From: Mesocentrotus franciscanus
Lineage: Eukaryota; Echinodermata; Echinoidea; Camarodonta; Strongylocentrotidae
Direction of reading: 5' to 3'
NCBI GenBank assembly: GCA_037976565.1
Contig: CP137680.1
Span: 27,732,873-27,796,872, forward strand
Length of the DNA: 64,000 nt
Shown here piece by piece: positions 45,276 through 57,714 of the stretch. The notes under the pieces are model-generated. The model searched no databases. It was not told where the DNA came from and was given only the letters and a program-made list of their open reading frames with translations. A program made the translations under genes and the position numbers. How positions within the stretch are numbered: position 1 is the stretch's first letter; each line of letters opens with the position of its first letter.

Positions 45276-47250
45276 TTGTGTTGCTTTCATGTATTTTTCT
45301 TTATTTTCATTATCCTATATCTTTTTCTCCTCTTTTCGCCTTTCATCAACCTTGATTAAACGTTCTGGTTTTGTTCAATTCCATTCCTTTTAGCTAAATA
45401 AGCAAATTCATTACAAAGGGATATACTAGATTAAAGAAGATACATGACCATTTTAGATAGGATTACAGAAATTTGAGAGTGATCAATACGTTCCCATCGA
45501 AGCCCATAGCAAAATCACTTAAAGAGCGGAGATTCTCAGTAAAAATCACTCAAAAGGCCTTGAAACAACTACGAAAGGAAAAACAAGAAACTTTGATGTC
45601 GATAAACAAGACAGAAACCATAAGAAAGTCAGTCAAGAGAAACAAACGAAACGCTCAAGTGATCATCTTTCTAACTCAAGGATGGTTTGATTAATAGTAC
45701 AAGGTTAACTTGGATGTCCAAGCGTCCATGTGGTCAGAAGTTATTAGACGCAATTAGGAAGAAAAGCAACTGTTTTAGTGGAACCCGTATATCCAGCAAA
45801 GTAGTTGGGATGTAATGCGTGTAATTAGCAGCATGAAGTTAACCAAAAATTTAATCAATTTTGGAAACAGTAACATCGAAAAAGCCATGCTGTGTTCATA
45901 GAAAGACACACGCAATATCATAACAGGACAATCATAGCAGGAGATCGCTCTAATTGTCCGATGATGTCACGATCCTACGTTGCTGTAAGTACTGCACTCT
46001 TTGAAAGAGGCACGCGGTCCGTCAACGTATAGCGCTGAAAGTTTCAGTGGCGCTGTGATAGATTTGAAGTAAAATGGCGCCGCTTGAGAGAGCGAAAAAG
46101 ATCCGACTAGCACAATTTGGTCAAGGGCGACCGGGCCTCAACCCCGCTATTTTGGTCCATCTGCTGTCGACGGAATCGTTTCCAAAGTAATGATCTCCAA
46201 GGGAAGGTTACTTTATAAGATGGAGAAAGAGACAGCAACGGCAAAGGAAAAAAGATAAAGGTATATAACGACATAATACCCTAATCACGCAATTGTGTCA
46301 TTGTATGGTACCGCGGAGAGGCAAATTAGTTTTGACATTGGGGAGCGAGGGGGTGAAACCAAGCAATACAATCTGCCAGATCTCACCGCATTGCAGGACG
46401 TGTATAGCATCCAGGCGCCAAGAAATTGATGCATTTTTACCCCAGTCTTTCTGTTTTTTTCACTCTATAATTCATTTCCTCATCTATCCCAGATGTGAAC
46501 GACTGTCACACTTGTTACCAACCATTACTATTTTGGTGGTATTTCTTCTTTTTTTACAACTTAAAAAGTCATAAATCATTTCTCCAGAAAAAAGCAAACG
46601 AATGCCAGAAAAAACTGTGCAACACCAAATCAGCAAAATCGCTAAATCGTTCTTCGGTATGCCGTTGGCAATAACTTTCAACTGCGCGCTAAAATTAGAA
46701 TTTAAATTGGGAAAATGGATGTTTTCATTTTGGCGCCGAATATCGTTTATTTGATATCTAACATGACAGAACTCTCACGTGAGAAGCTTTTGTTTTATAT
46801 TATAAAGAGAACTCTAACAGGGTCATTGCTATCACAATCATTCAAGACATCTCGTGATGCTGTTGAGATTTATTTTTCATTTCCCATTACGTTGGTATTA
46901 CTCCTATAATTTGTAATTATTTGAAGACCCAGTTCTGCAGCGCGTGTTTTTCTTTTGACGACGACTCCCTTTGGATTCTGAATGTATTTACAATTTATTT
47001 ATGTATTCATGGAGTTGAAGTAGCTCAAGAAAACGACCTCGTTTTTATGTAAAACCATACTGGATGACATTTATATATATATATATATTTATATATTTAT
47101 TGGGGTTTGGTTTTATTCCAGTTTACCATCAATGTTTTGTTTTCATTCATAAGTAACCATCTTTTATGTATTCCGAGACATTTATACTTTGCTTAACATG
47201 CTAAAGTTGTAAAATGACATGCAACAACTTTTGTGAGTACAACTCTTTCT
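45276..47250. other. No gene seen
   Basis: Intergenic. A GC-richer patch at about 45990-46160 contains AAAATGGCGCCGCTTGAGAG and might be an unrecognised promoter or exon, but no motif supports it. A TA/TTTATATA run lies at 47072-47098. Confidence 0.4.
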
Positions 47251-47253
47251 CTC

Positions 47254-47275
47254 TCGCCCTCAGCTTTCCACCTCT

Positions 47276-47311
<36 letters not shown>

Positions 47312-47420
47312 CAATCGGTTTATCTCTTTCTATACAGCTCTATTTGTATCACTTCCCCTCTCTCACCGTCTTTCTCTTTTTCCTTTTTCTCCCTCTCCGT
47401 CTCCCACTGTATGTTGTTTC
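47254..47420 (+). repeat. (C)n(TC)n pyrimidine tract
   Basis: CCCCCCCCCC followed by about 13 TC repeats (47286-47312), then looser pyrimidine sequence. Open frames rich in Ser/Leu are artefacts. Confidence 0.85.
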
Positions 47421-47560
47421 AATAAACAGCGCATACACATTGTCTGGTTGTACTTGAAATCAGTTTTCGGACAAAAATCTATGCTGGTTTTACTACTTGG
47501 ATTGCTTGAGTAATATAAGAGATAGGGAGAGAGGAGGAGGAGGAGAATGAGGTCACTTCC

Positions 47561-47640
47561 TTAACCCAATGGCTACTGAATTTTCAAACTTTCCCATAGG
47601 TTTGATACGCAAACCGCCCGGTTCTAGGAGGGAAAGGGTT
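47561..47640 (-). repeat. 80-bp palindrome-ended dispersed repeat, copy 2
   Basis: Reverse complemented, it starts AACCCTTTCCCTCCTAGAAC, passes CCTATGGGAAA and ends AGTAGCCATTGGGTTAA. This aligns along its length with the copies at 604-683 and 63300-63378. Confidence 0.6.
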
Positions 47641-49920
47641 TTGAACGTACGACTTCTGATCCAAGAGAACCACAGACAGACGATCCTCTTCTGATATTTC
47701 ATTCGAATCCCGTCGGATAAAAATAACCTCGTTACGAAATAGAGAGTGAGCAACGACATATCAACCTGATTCCCCTTGAGGTTCAAATGTTCAATTTGTA
47801 AGCGTAGAGTAGATTATTGAAAACCACCAACTTTGCCTCGTTCACGCAGTTCTACTCTGCAGAAAGGGAAAGCCAGGAATAAAGGTCTTTAAATACTTTG
47901 AGGCTACTCTTAAAGTTATATAGGCCTATTTAATTTCTCTAATATTTCTTATAAGGTGAAAAGTTTTAATTGTAACTTTACCTTTTGGGAGTCACTTTGA
48001 AAACTTGTAAATAAGTCATTTTTGACAATCACTGTTTTAATGTGTCTTTTACATTTAGGACAATCGCTAAGGTTTTCGATAACATAAGCTTTGTGGCGAT
48101 GTCAATAGTCTTGTGCAACACCTAATGAACAGTTTGAATATAACAATGACGCAATACGTAGTGCGAAAATGATTTCTTTCAGATACAATATACGTTGTTA
48201 AAAATGCCCCAGATTTCTCGACAGACTATCCGATCGTGTAATTTTGTTTTCAGGTAGGAAAAATAAGTTGTCTTTAAAAGAAATGATTCATTATCGGTTG
48301 CTTAAAAAAGAAAAACAAAACATTCATGGCGGATAAACAAAACTGAAGTCTCTGACTTCTCTTCTGAAAAACGACACAACCGAGCTTTTTTGAACGTGCA
48401 AAAGGGCAAAATGCTTTGCACCCCGACGCCGTGATTCTGTGAGAAGTTGTGATGAAATTTCATGCAAAACGGGTCCTCTAATTGATTCCCTAATGAACCC
48501 AAAATGTTGTGATTCAAAGTGAAATTTCACAAAAATAAACAACCTAATCCCGGGATAATTGCTTCATTTAACGACAAATCTGTTAGGAGATGCCAACCGT
48601 GTTTTCTTTTCTTCATGGTGATTTGATATGTCATGTATGTTTAATCATACTAACACGGTGCATCAAGCGTGCCTTAACGTGCAGACGACACAACGTCACG
48701 ATTTTTGCTCGCGCTCACCATGTCGCCATTCCCGTTGGCGCCAAAACCCGGCCAGGGGCAAAATCACGTCCACGTTGCGTGAAAAATAAGAAATATAATA
48801 AAGGAGAGGTATTAAGAGCATAGTCTGATCAGCCCGTCATCTGAATATCCACTGACATCCCATGATCATAAGAATATCACGGCTGGGTGAGGAAGAAGTT
48901 AATCCCGTATCAATCATGACTGCTCGGATTTGATCCGCATGGCACGAAAGAAAAATAATGGAAACGGTAAGTTTGTTATGAACATGGGGTTTCCAGTTTA
49001 CTTAGCCTTCGTAATGGGGAAAAATTTAACATTGTTATGATCCTCGAGTTGGCACGGTTCACTTTTGTTGTCTTTTTGGTGACGCAAGTAAAGATAATCT
49101 TTTAAAAATTAATTTAAGGAAAAATCTTCTGGTAAAGTGTATCTACGCAAATATTGTTTAAGCATATGCTTTTGTTTCTTTTTGAAATGTATATTTTTCT
49201 TGATGGAAGAAAAAAAAAAGCGAATGGGCTGACTAAAGATGAAACAGGGTCATAAATTATGCAAACAAAAGTTTTTCAAAAAATCTGAGATAATTCTTTT
49301 TAGAGGGGTGCCCTATAAGCTGAAGACAGCTCTCTCACACACCTTCTATTCTGTTTTCTTTTTCCCTCTCTCTAGCTCAGTGTCAGTCTATGTGACTGAA
49401 AACTTTCTCATTTCACAAGGCACAACCGTCAAATCTATATATCAAATGAAAAAAAAAGAACAATCAAACGGCTCCTGCGTTCATAACATGCCTAATATTG
49501 GAAAGGAATTCCAATTGTCGAACACTGGGCGATATGCCCTGGTAGCACCAAATAATCCACTGTGCACGAGTGGTGTAATAAAATGATTTAGAGTGGAACG
49601 GGAAAGATGGGCGCCTGCTGTTATAAAACCTTCATTGATTAAAGATACATGCTGGATACAAGAAAAAGTACAGCTGTCGATTTTTAGGATTGTTCGGTGT
49701 GATGTCAGGGAACACAGACATTCTTGGGAGGTAAATAATGGTTCCAGAAACATTTGACGTCCTAAAGTACGTTTTGAGAACGTCTGGAGAACGTCATGTC
49801 TGTTTCATGAGGTATAAGTCACGAAACGCACCGGCGCCGCTAAATTTTATTCCGTTCCTCATTAAATGACCAGACGTTAATAAATAAATAAATAAATACA
49901 AATAAAATTAATAAATTAAT
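47641..49920. other. No gene seen
   Basis: Includes a GC-richer patch (48650-48785) with an open frame (48590-48823) that has no recognised domain. Degenerate TAAATAAATAAATA precedes the SINE at 49921. Confidence 0.4.
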
Positions 49921-50131
49921 AATGTCCTTTGGCAAGACATTGATCTACATTTGCCATACTCAACCAAGGTGATGTAAATGGGTACCTGGCAGAATTTAAT
50001 TCCTTGAAATGCTAGAGCGCCGCAGTGGCTGCCTTGCTAAAGCCAGGGTAATAATCAGGGCAGCGCCAGGAGCGTCACAACGTGACGAACATGTGCGCTA
50101 TATAAGAAGCCACCAGTATTATAATTATTAT
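49921..50131 (+). mobile_element. tRNA-derived SINE, 5'-truncated
   Basis: Begins AATGTCCTTTGGCAAGACAT, identical to the body start of the SINE at 7053-7345, and continues ATGGGTACCTGGCAG, TTCCTTGAAATGC and GCGCTATATAAGAAGCCACC, ending in a TATTATAATTATTATAAATAA tail. The tRNA-like head is missing, as expected from incomplete reverse transcription. Confidence 0.8.
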
Positions 50132-50159
50132 AAATAATGAATAAATAAAAAATAAAAAA

Positions 50160-50160
<1 letters not shown>

Positions 50161-50192
<32 letters not shown>
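50161..50192. repeat. (TA)n microsatellite
   Basis: About 16 TA repeats flanked by TAAATAAATAAATGAATAAATG-type runs that extend to 50252. Confidence 0.9.
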
Positions 50193-50199
<7 letters not shown>

Positions 50200-50278
50200 A
50201 CAAATGAAAGAGTAAATAAATAAATGAATAAATGCATAAATGAATGAATAAATTTCAACAATTGAACAATTTCATCAG

Positions 50279-50396
50279 GTGAGAGAGGGAGACAGAGGGG
50301 GAGGGGGTAGGAGGGGACGTGTTATCCTTTCTGCATTGCCTCCCCCTCCTCTCACACTCTCTCTCTCTCTCTGTCTCTCTTTCTCTCTTTCTCGCC
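50279..50396. repeat. GA/G-rich tract followed by complementary C/CT-rich tract
   Basis: GAGAGAGGGAGACAGAGGGG (50280 onward) is followed about 30 bp later by CCTCCCCCTCCTCTCACACT and (CT)n. The two halves are nearly complementary and could form a hairpin. Confidence 0.8.
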
Positions 50397-52350
50397 ATCC
50401 ACATTATTTTGGTCACGTGCTCCGTATCCCCCGTGTCACTGAGTTTGTTGTAGTTCATCCCAATCGCAGGGATACGATTACAGCACAGACAGCTAGATTC
50501 ACATGCTAAATGACATCCGTTCTAGATGCATTACAACCAATCAATTGCAACAAAAAATTGAGGACAATATAAACCCTTTCCGTTCATTTTGAATTCTAAT
50601 CAATAACACTATGCATTATGCTCATAAATTGAATACGGGTTGAATCCAATTACAGTCGCAATACAACAATTTGTGCTAATTCTTGTGACCGAAATCTGAT
50701 ACCTTTTCAGGTCCGCTTCATTTCAGGAGATGAGAGATTCCTCAAGAAATCGGTGCGCAGTTCTCGGTTTTCAGTATTATTTTGTTTTCATGTCTGAATG
50801 TTCGTACCCATCTTGGATTCAACGCAGGTCGAGTTGAGAAGGGGAAACTTTTTCTTTTGAGAAGGTGAAACCTGATTCAAAGAAATAGTCTTGTTCTTTA
50901 TACAAGAATACACCGACAGATTGATCCCGAAACCAGCCAATAGCCGAAAAAACCCTCGCCATTTGGGACGACAGTACAATTCAAAAGCGTTCCTAGCAAG
51001 AAGGAAACTCTGGCAAAGGCTTCAAAACAAAACTCTTCGATGTATCACTATCACAAAGGGAAACTAGATTTCTTTATCATTATTCTTAGTTTCGAAGGGA
51101 ATATAATATCCCTGAAGAGCGCTCGCTATCAAATGCATTGATCCCCAGATGGTACATAGCTGTAAACCCATGTCTGATTACTAAAAGAGATTCCAAACCC
51201 ATCCTTTCTTCAGACTGCTTATTCAGCTTGACCCGAGCGACCAATAAGACCCCTTTTTCATTCCCACTTTCATATATTTTTCTTTTCACTCTGCATTGTT
51301 GGCTCGATCGATCGTGGGTTATGCTTTACTCACGGAAGGAAATTCTTTGAGCGATCGCTTTCCGCAAATGACAAAATTGTCATTTGGAGACCCAATTTGA
51401 ATGCCGAACAAATATCATATTCAGGCCAGGCGCAATAAAACAGGGGTTGTTCTCTATATTCCTGTCATTATAGTTTTTCCCCACGCGTGTCATTTATACA
51501 AGGAACGTGTTCAAACACAACAGAAATAGTGGGGGAATTGTTGGTGTCTAAATGAGAAGTCATTAAAGTTGTCCTCTTTTTAATACGGGTCATATTATTG
51601 GAAACTTTTGGAGAACAGAACATGTCCCAGTAGAGAAAAGTGCTTAATTGGGCATTTCAGTTTTCAATAAGCGTTTTATTTCTAGTTTTATTTTATACAC
51701 GTAGAGTTGAAGGCACGTGCATTCTCTTCAAGCCTATATTGTTCCCTGGAGATAGTATATATACAATCCTTACGATTCATACAACCCCACTCTCTTCCTT
51801 CCTTTCATTTTATGTTTCATTGTCTCTTAATACACACATCTCATTCGCGCGCACACACAAACGCCCACATACAAATACAATACACAATATGGCGTGATCA
51901 AGTTGAATGTCAAATGATTACAATTATGATTAAAATCTAATGGCTACTGACTACAATCCGAACTGCAATTCGAACATCAATCTGCAATGAGAAAAATGTA
52001 TCAATTGCCTTTCTCTCTCTCTGTTTGTCTTTTCTCTCTTTCCCTTCCCCACCTTTTTTCTCTCTTATCTATTTTGTATATTTTTGTGTACAATCCATGT
52101 ATATATTTTTTCTACCTTTTTTATTATTTAATTATCATATTTGCTTTTCAGGTTGAATGACTGATTGCTGACTTCAAATGGACAACGTCCCTCCGGAAAT
52201 AAAATAAAAAAGGATTACAAATCTAAATTTAAAAAAATTGGAAATCATGTACACAGCTTTTGATGTAAACATAGCGAGACAACGTGTATGTTTTTTTTCT
52301 TCCAAGAAATGAAAATAATTGCAATCAAAATGATTGAAGTGAAGGACCCT
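50397..52350. other. No gene seen
   Basis: AT-rich intergenic DNA with short (TA) and (CA) runs (for example 51857-51885) and no recognised exon or repeat boundary. Confidence 0.45.
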
Positions 52351-52354
52351 AGTG

Positions 52355-52580
52355 AAGGAGAAGTAGCGGGGGAAAGAGAGGCGAGAGAGACGGAGAGAGG
52401 GAGAGTGAGAGAGACAGAGTGAGAGAAAGAGAGAGGGGCGATACAGATCTATACAGAAAAGGAGGATAAGAGGCAGAAAGTGAGAGGGTGATAGAGACAG
52501 AAAAAGGAAAGAGGGTACATGGAAAAGACGAGACAGACAGAGAAAGAGAGAGAGAGAGTGGCGGGGGGCGAGGGACCGAG
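52355..52580 (-). repeat. GA-rich purine tract
   Basis: Long interrupted GAGAGAGACAGAGAGAG sequence. Minus-strand Ser/Leu frames across it are artefacts. It abuts the TIR element starting at 52633. Confidence 0.85.
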
Positions 52581-52632
52581 AAAGAGATAGCAAAAGAGTG
52601 ATTTAGAGGTAGAGATAGGCGAGAGAATTAAA

Positions 52633-53828
52633 GACCCCGTTCTCACTCACTTCCAGGACCGATCCAGACTAGATTGGTCTAACTGTGAGTGTGAACGGAC
52701 AACCGTGCCAGGAAGCGATCTTCTGGACCGATCCACAAGATCGCTTCGCGATGTGGTCTTTTGGACCGGTTCGCTTCCTAGACCGCTCCAGACTGATCTA
52801 GCGTGCAGTGTGAACACAAACCGTGCCAGGAAGCGATCTTCAACCGGAAGTGAGTGTGTTTTGGCGGGAAAGTAATGAAAGGGAGAAAATATTACAGTAT
52901 AAGAATAAAAACAGAGAATAATATAAGGATAGATAGAGAGAAAATGATAGAATGATAAAAATAAAGAAATAACAGGAGAAGGTGATAGAAGGAAGAAACG
53001 AAGAATAACATTAGGAAAGATAGGAAGAGAAAAAAATAGAATGATAAAAACAAATAATAACATAAGAAAAGATTATAGAAGGAAGAAACAAAGGATAGCG
53101 TAAGGGAAGATAGGAAGAGAAAATAATAGAATGATGAAAACAAAGAATAACACAGGAGAACTGGTTATAGCAAGAAGAAACGAAGAATAACATAAGAAAT
53201 TGTGATAGAAGGAAGAAACACAGAATAACATAAGAAAAATGTTATAAAAGGAAGAAACGAAGAATAACATACGGAAATGTTATAGAAGCAAGAAACAAAG
53301 GATAATATAAGAAAAGTTTATAGAAGCAAGAAACAAAGAATAACATAAGAAAAGGTTATAAAAGGAAGAAACAAAGGATAACATATGAAAAGGTTATAGA
53401 AGGAAGAAACAAAGGATAGCATAAGGAAGAAACATATAGAATAACATTCGGTAAGGTTATAGAAGGAAGAAACAAAGGATACCATAAGAAAAGGTTATAG
53501 AAGGAAGAGACAAAGAATAACATTAAAAAAGGTTATAGAAGGAACAAAGAAGGGATAACATAAGAGAAGGTTATATAAGGAAGAAACAAAGGATAACAGG
53601 GAAAGTTAAGAAAGTAAGAATATAGAATAACATAAGGAAAGCTTATAGAAGGAAGAATGGCCCGTGCTATCGTCGCAACAGGAACACCGTTCCTGTTGCT
53701 ATGGAATAACGTGTCTCATCAGGGTAAAAATTACGATGAGTGTGAACATAAACGAACCGTACCTCTGGAACGGTCCAATGGATCGGTCTAGCGTAGATCG
53801 GTCCAGCAAAGTGAGTGAGAATGTGGTC
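52633..53828. mobile_element. 1.2-kb TIR element containing a minisatellite
   Basis: The left end reads GACCCCGTTCTCACTCACTT then CCAGGACCGATCCAGACTAG. The right end, reverse complemented, reads GACCACATTCTCACTCACTT then TGCTGGACCGATCTACGCTAG. The ~45-bp terminal inverted repeats therefore match closely. AAA flanks both sides, too short to prove a duplication. The left subterminal region also has internal repeats of GTGCCAGGAAGCGATCTTC (near 52708 and 52826) and GTGAACAC-like words. No transposase frame exists; the interior is a ~37-bp purine-rich minisatellite. A non-autonomous DNA transposon is the best reading; superfamily not assigned. Confidence 0.7.
52890..53665 (+). repeat. ~37-bp purine-rich minisatellite inside the TIR element
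   Basis: About 20 units of a sequence like GGTTATAGAAGGAAGAAACA followed by AAGGATAACATAAGAAAA, with frequent substitutions and 1-6 base indels. Early units near 52900-53130 are longer and more diverged (GATAGGAAGAGAAAATAATA). Minus-strand Phe/Leu/Ser frames are artefacts. Confidence 0.85.
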
Positions 53829-53841
53829 AAAGAGGGAGGGA

Positions 53842-53848
53842 GACAGAC

Positions 53849-53884
<36 letters not shown>

Positions 53885-53915
53885 AGAGAAAGAGAGAGTG
53901 TTTGTGTGGGGGGGG
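53842..53915 (+). repeat. (GA)n microsatellite and G run
   Basis: GACAGACAGACAGAGAGAGA continuing for about 60 bp, then GTGTGGGGGGGGGAGG. It starts just after the right end of the TIR element. Confidence 0.9.
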
Positions 53916-54360
53916 GAGGAACCTGAACAATTTCGCTTTTGTTGCAATGGGTAAAATTACCATGACTACCCATTTCTCTACAGAGTTCATTGCACGAAAG
54001 CGAATTGACCGATTTCACTGTATACTTTAGTATATATTTTTTAATTCGTTCCCGGTTTCCTGTTATGGAATTTCATGTTTTTCCTTCTTTCTTGTGATTG
54101 AGATAATCTCCTCCCCTGAAAACAAGATATAGAATGCAGAATGATATTCCACTTCACATTTTATGAAGTCGGATATTGAACACAAATTAATAGGAAGAAA
54201 ATGAAAGAATTGTGAAATTCCATGATCAGAAAGCATGGAGAGTTGTCCACAAATGATGTCATCAAATTAAATATCGCCCTCTGGTGACAAGTTATTTCTT
54301 TAGCTTTAACTTCCTTATACCTTGCCTGATTTTATTCAATTTTTCACTAATCTTATTCAA

Positions 54361-54566
54361 ATCGTTTAAACTTTACAATAAAGGTAACTTAGGATGAAGG
54401 TTTTGGTTCCCTTTAATTTATCTTTAATATAAGGAGTAAAGCATAATTTGTTGATTAACGTTCTATTAGATCTTCTTCGATGTTTTTTAAAACAAATAAT
54501 GAATGAATCGTTTAAACTTTACAATAAAGGTAACTTAGGATGAGGGTTTTGGTTCCCCTTAATCAC
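54361..54566 (+). repeat. Direct repeat of ~57 bp, two copies 148 bp apart
   Basis: ATCGTTTAAACTTTACAATA and AAGGTAACTTAGGATGAAGG at 54361-54418 recur at 54509-54566 with two or three substitutions (GATGAGG, TTCCCCTTAAT). Possibly a remnant of a local tandem duplication. Non-coding. Confidence 0.8.
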
Positions 54567-57554
54567 TCCGATGAGGAAGCTTAATTGCATTCTGTATACG
54601 CATTTTGAACCAACATGACCAAAGAGATTCACTATTGGAATGATGATAAAACATGAGTTCGTGACATATTTAAGGAGCAATGAACGTACGCTCCAACACA
54701 CCCTCTTCCTCTTGCTTTTTTTTTTTAGAATTTTTATTTAAGCTTTGTTTCATAAAAACGCATCTATTCTATTCGTATAATGCATAAAAAGTAGAAATGA
54801 AGTACAATAATTACATTTATATTCATCGGCGGAAGGCATAAGTAAGAGATAAAGAAATAAGTCCAACTGTTAATTACACTTGGGAGCAGAAATTCGTATT
54901 TTACAATTCGTCCCTAACCGGAACTGTTAACTTTGATGAGGATGAATTGAAGTGTTCAAATTGCATGCATATAAATATAGAAGTATCTCTTTACATTATG
55001 ATATATTGATAAGATCCACATATTAAGACGATTGTCGTCGAGTATCTCCAAAGAATACTCTGCCTTTTTTGTTTGCGCTTGAAAGAATTTCTCAAAAAAT
55101 GTATTCATAGTTAATCATATTGAATCAGACTTAATCACTTTAACACAGTTTCCAATGTAATTTTATTATAAGGGAAATCATGTTGTGAGTAGTCGCCTTT
55201 CGTTCCAATCCTACTAAAGCCTCACCATATATCATATGTTCCTTTTTCAATTCAATCTACACATTCTTGAGAAGCATTTGCGTTTTTGTCATGTCAATCT
55301 AAAAATAAATCGTGATATACACAAAATTATTGTGTTGTTGATGAGCCCCAATTACTATACTCGATTTCATGTAAGGGCGCTGTCAATCAATGCCCATTGT
55401 GTTCCAGCCATGCTGAGCTATTTTTATTCATGCAATTTATTTCACGACATGTGATTTTTTTTCCCCCGATATTTCTCTCGAGCTGGATAACATTGGAAAA
55501 GGCACCACCAAAAGAACCGAAGGTGCAAAAATCTGGGGGAAAAACTCGTTTAAATCTAATTTGGGAATCACCATTGAGACCCCTGTCTTCTCCGGGTTTG
55601 CAGACAAATTTCCTATACATACTGGGTCGTCTTAAGACTCGTTCTGCTAAATACAAATTGAATTTGAACTGCTTCACACCTAAGTTACCATGGCAACGAC
55701 AATCTACGTCACGTTGACTTGTTCCAAGAAACCTTCACGCGTAAATACAAATGGCTACTAATGTTCAATGCTTTCATGACATCTATACATCTGTTGATAT
55801 AATTCTTCTCCTATTGCATTCTGAAAAACAGTCCATTTCCATTTTTCTATCGCTATCAAAACATTATCACTGCTGACAATGTATCAGAGTAAACTCAAGT
55901 ATGCTTTTTGCTTGAATTGTATATAACCTGCACTGAGAAAGTAAACAAATGCGAGCGAGAAATCCAGACGACTTTGTACGCACACGCATGACCTATCAAT
56001 ACAAAGGCGGCCAGTTTTCATCACGACCGTTGGAAACTTGTTCTGCTTTTTACTTCACCATCACTTCGCTTCAACTTCTGCTCAGGTTTAACAGACATGT
56101 GACAGTGTTTGGTGTCCCGAAGATTGAAGTACAAATGTATGATCAATATCAGATGACATAGCGAAGGAGGGGCACAAGGGCTACTCGTCAGCTATTTTTT
56201 TATACACCCACCCCCCCGTCAATGAAACCTGTTTCCGTCACTATTCTTACTGAGATAAGAATACATTATATTTCTCGCCCGAAGAAAGAAAGTCAATGTA
56301 CACTGCATACTGAATTAATTATGATACCATAATTTTCCCTTAAATTTATGTTTAAAGATTTAAAAACAAAACAAAAAACTAAATATTTCTTACGAATGCC
56401 TGTATTCGAGTATACATCCCGTCTTTCCTTTCATAACACAGTTTGTGCTGCTGATGATGAATTCACGTGATAAACCATTTAGTTATCGAATGCATATCCA
56501 AACAATTTGTGATTTATTTGAGTAAATGTATGTTTAGATTTACACTGCATTGAATTATAAAAAAAAAGAATTATGCCTATATTTTCATGGAAAACCCAAA
56601 TTCAGAGTTGGGGATTTTGAAAATCAACATCGCAAACAAACGTTCAGTGCTTTATGCATGGCATGTGTCTGTGCAGTAATAGCGATAGGAACTTACTTTG
56701 AGGCGCGCTATACATCGTAACAGATTGCTATAATTATAAGACCAAATCTGTAGCTATTCACTGACGAATAGACATTGCCTTGCACTCGATTAAACGCACA
56801 CGAATCCATGCAGAAATGGGCAGTAGTGTCCTTTCTTTGTTTGTCAATTGCTAACCAAGAGCATTTCCTCTCAGAGACAATGGCAGCAAAAACTCAGAAA
56901 TATCACGTACTTACGCGTAAGAATTTAAAGGTGTAATTGGATAGTGTGAGGTATTGTGAAGTTAAAGCTTTCTTTTACTTTAAACAAAAAATCTAGACGT
57001 CTAAGATTAGGTTACAAAAATATGGGCAAATCCAAATAGTATTTCAACGTTATTTGGTTATTTTAGAAAAACAAAATCACAGATTAAGAAGACGAAACCA
57101 TCCTAAACAACACCCATGAGATTAAGGGTGAATAATGATACAATGGAAGATATTCGTGATAAATTTCATAGGGCAATCTTCCTCTACATAAGGGCACAGT
57201 TTTGTCAGGGGGTTGACGTCTCTTGCCCGAACGATTAATTTCACATTTCTAAATTTTGCAAAAGAGCAAAACACCTGGGACTCGATATCAGCGAATGTAT
57301 ATTTGGATGTATATTGTTTGAGGGAGCAAAATAAAAATCATAATGTTTGACAGTGATAATGTGATTTTGTTATAAAAAATCACTAAACAAGATTTAAATG
57401 TACAAAAAGATCATATCGTAGCCCGATTTGGAGTCAAGGGTTGCCCAAATAGTGTACATTTCCAATAAACGTAATTAAGATAACTAGGCTACCTATAAAG
57501 AGGGATTATACACTAACAGATGTATTACTCAAGAACGATAAGACTCAAGAGTAA
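54567..57554. other. No gene seen
   Basis: AT-rich intergenic sequence. Open frames (for example 55397-55717 and 55949-56161) have no recognised domain or splice context. No repeat boundaries were recognised. Confidence 0.45.
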
Positions 57555-57714
57555 GGGCAACGTCTCACGAAACCATCGTAAGTACAAAATAAACATCCCA
57601 TTGAAATGTGTGTTAAATTCTAATACACATTTTAATTTTGATACACGCAATTCAATGGGATGTCCGCGAACCTGTACTTACGACGGTTTCGTGAAACGTT
57701 GCCCAGATGCATTT
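57555..57714. mobile_element. 160-bp foldback MITE
   Basis: The left arm GGGCAACGTCTCACGAAACC, ATCGTAAGTAC, AACATCCCATTGAA (57555-57605) is matched by the inverse right arm TTCAATGGGATGT...GTACTTACGACGG, TTTCGTGAAACGTTGCCC (57651-57714). The arms are about 51-64 bp around a ~45-bp loop. The 76-residue frame through it is not a gene. Confidence 0.75.
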
